From Spirochaetales bacterium Spiro_01 (lineage in GTDB: Bacteria; Spirochaetota; Spirochaetia; Sphaerochaetales; Sphaerochaetaceae), in the NCBI GenBank assembly GCA_001604265.1, contig LVBC01000288.1, positions 1-6,052 on the forward strand: a stretch of DNA of 6,052 nt. The letters are read 5' to 3'. The translations under genes were made by a program, and so were the position numbers. Numbering within the stretch: the stretch's first letter is position 1; each line of letters starts with the position of its first letter. Below, one piece after another: positions 5,343 through 6,052 of this stretch. The notes beneath the pieces are model-generated. The model searched no databases and was not told where the DNA came from. It saw only the letters and a list, made by a program, of their open reading frames with translations.

Positions 5343-6052
5343 GTGAAGAAAAGACTTATCACATCAGCTCTTCCATATGTAAACAATATTCCGCACCTCG
5401 GAAACCTTACCCAGGTGCTCAGCGCCGATGTATTTGCACGCTACTGCCGCTCTGCAGGATACGAGACAATGTATGTCTGCGGTACAGATGAGTACGGCAC
5501 TGCAAGTGAGACAAGGGCCCTCAAGGAGGGTGTCACTCCAAGAGAGCTCTGCGACCACTATCACAGGATACATCGCGATATCTACAAGTGGTTCAACATC
5601 TCCTTCGACTACTTCGGAAGGACCAGTACACCGAACCAGACCGAAATCGTCCAGCACATCTTCAGGAAGGTGGACGAGAACGGATACATCTCTGAAAAGG
5701 AGATAGAGCAGCTCTACTGTCCGACCTGCAAGCGCTTCCTTGCCGACCGATTCGTGGAAGGAAAGTGTCCCCACTGCGGCTGTGAGGGTGCAAGAGGTGA
5801 CCAGTGCGATGCCTGTGGAACACTCCTCGATCCGACCGAGCTCATAGAGCCAAGGTGCTCCGTCTGTGGCACCACACCTGTCTCGAAGAGGACAAGGCAC
5901 CTCTACATAGACCTTCCAAAAGCACTTCCTCTCTTCAAGCCCTGGATGGAGAAGACGAGCCAGGAGGGCTTCTGGGCAAAGAATGCGATCCAGCTTACCA
6001 ACAGCTGGGTGCGCGATGGTCTCAAGGAGAGATGCATCACCAGGGACCTGAA
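5343..6052 (+). CDS. metG: Methionyl-tRNA synthetase, N-terminal part (partial)
   Basis: The first 236 codons of a class I aminoacyl-tRNA synthetase that charges tRNA-Met with methionine in the cytoplasm, running off the window's right edge. The catalytic Rossmann domain opens '[20 protein letters not shown]' (2-21), with H18-L-G-N21 as the HIGH motif, followed by '[11 protein letters not shown]' (46-56), part of the methionine pocket region. The inserted domain (about 117-180) carries four Cys-x-x-Cys knuckles, C126/C129, C142/C145, C155/C158 and C172/C175, which is the two-zinc arrangement of E. coli-type MetG. After it comes '[16 protein letters not shown]' (183-198), and the catalytic domain resumes with '[17 protein letters not shown]' (220-236), where KMSKS would follow outside the window. 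The start is GTG, chosen from ribosome binding site spacing and family N-termini; TTG 5337 or ATG 5316 would add 2 or 9 residues. It is transcribed divergently from hflK. Confidence 0.95.
   Translation, partial: MKKRLITSALPYVNNIPHLGNLTQVLSADVFARYCRSAGYETMYVCGTDEYGTASETRALKEGVTPRELCDHYHRIHRDIYKWFNISFDYFGRTSTPNQTEIVQHIFRKVDENGYISEKEIEQLYCPTCKRFLADRFVEGKCPHCGCEGARGDQCDACGTLLDPTELIEPRCSVCGTTPVSKRTRHLYIDLPKALPLFKPWMEKTSQEGFWAKNAIQLTNSWVRDGLKERCITRDL

Noticed and set aside
5316..5345. ATG 5316 as the metG start
   Set aside because: It is in frame, but it overlaps a -10 candidate, lies upstream of the only ribosome binding site, and adds nine residues before the conserved N-terminus.
1..6052. CRISPR arrays, insertion sequences, phage or defence genes
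   Set aside because: No direct-repeat arrays, transposase-like frames, terminal repeats or defence-family domains are visible. All coding space is taken by recognisable housekeeping or metabolic genes.

Overview
This is an ordinary chromosomal window from a mid-GC bacterium. Arginine is written mostly AGG/AGA and isoleucine often ATA, ribosome binding sites are strong AGGAGG types, and the tRNA has no encoded CCA. With these gene families, that best suits a host-associated anaerobe of the Spirochaetota (Sphaerochaeta/Treponema-like). This placement is an inference from style, not from a marker gene. Both ends of the window cut through genes.

Layout. The left edge holds the C-terminal third or so of an NAD-dependent epimerase/dehydratase-like protein (+). 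A short intergenic region follows with a two-tier inverted repeat overlapping a probable promoter, then a CAU-anticodon tRNA (elongator tRNA-Met most likely) and an abutting intrinsic terminator. Twelve bases past the terminator's T-tract begins a two-gene + strand operon: an AEC-family permease and a butyrate kinase-type carboxylate kinase, joined by a strong Shine-Dalgarno sequence that overlaps the permease stop codon. Facing it on the minus strand is a tightly packed operon, hflK-hflC-GNAT acetyltransferase, whose genes overlap by 4 and 14 nt. The last of these overlaps the kinase gene tail to tail by 11 nt. A 165-nt divergent intergenic region separates hflK from metG (methionyl-tRNA synthetase, +), which starts with GTG and runs off the right edge.

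How the genes work together. HflK and HflC form a membrane SPFH/prohibitin complex that in studied bacteria modulates the FtsH protease; the co-transcribed GNAT protein is an unassigned partner. The permease-kinase pair suggests carboxylate transport coupled to acyl-phosphate/ATP interconversion, but no phosphotransacylase (ptb) is visible and the substrate is unproven. tRNA-Met and metG are functionally related, but they lie almost 5 kb apart with the other operons between them.

I did not find a novel defence, mobile or CRISPR-type system. The points most worth a second look are an atypical tRNA T-arm, the nested inverted repeat at the tRNA promoter, the lack of promoter space for the permease-kinase operon, and a substitution in the kinase's glycine-rich phosphate motif.
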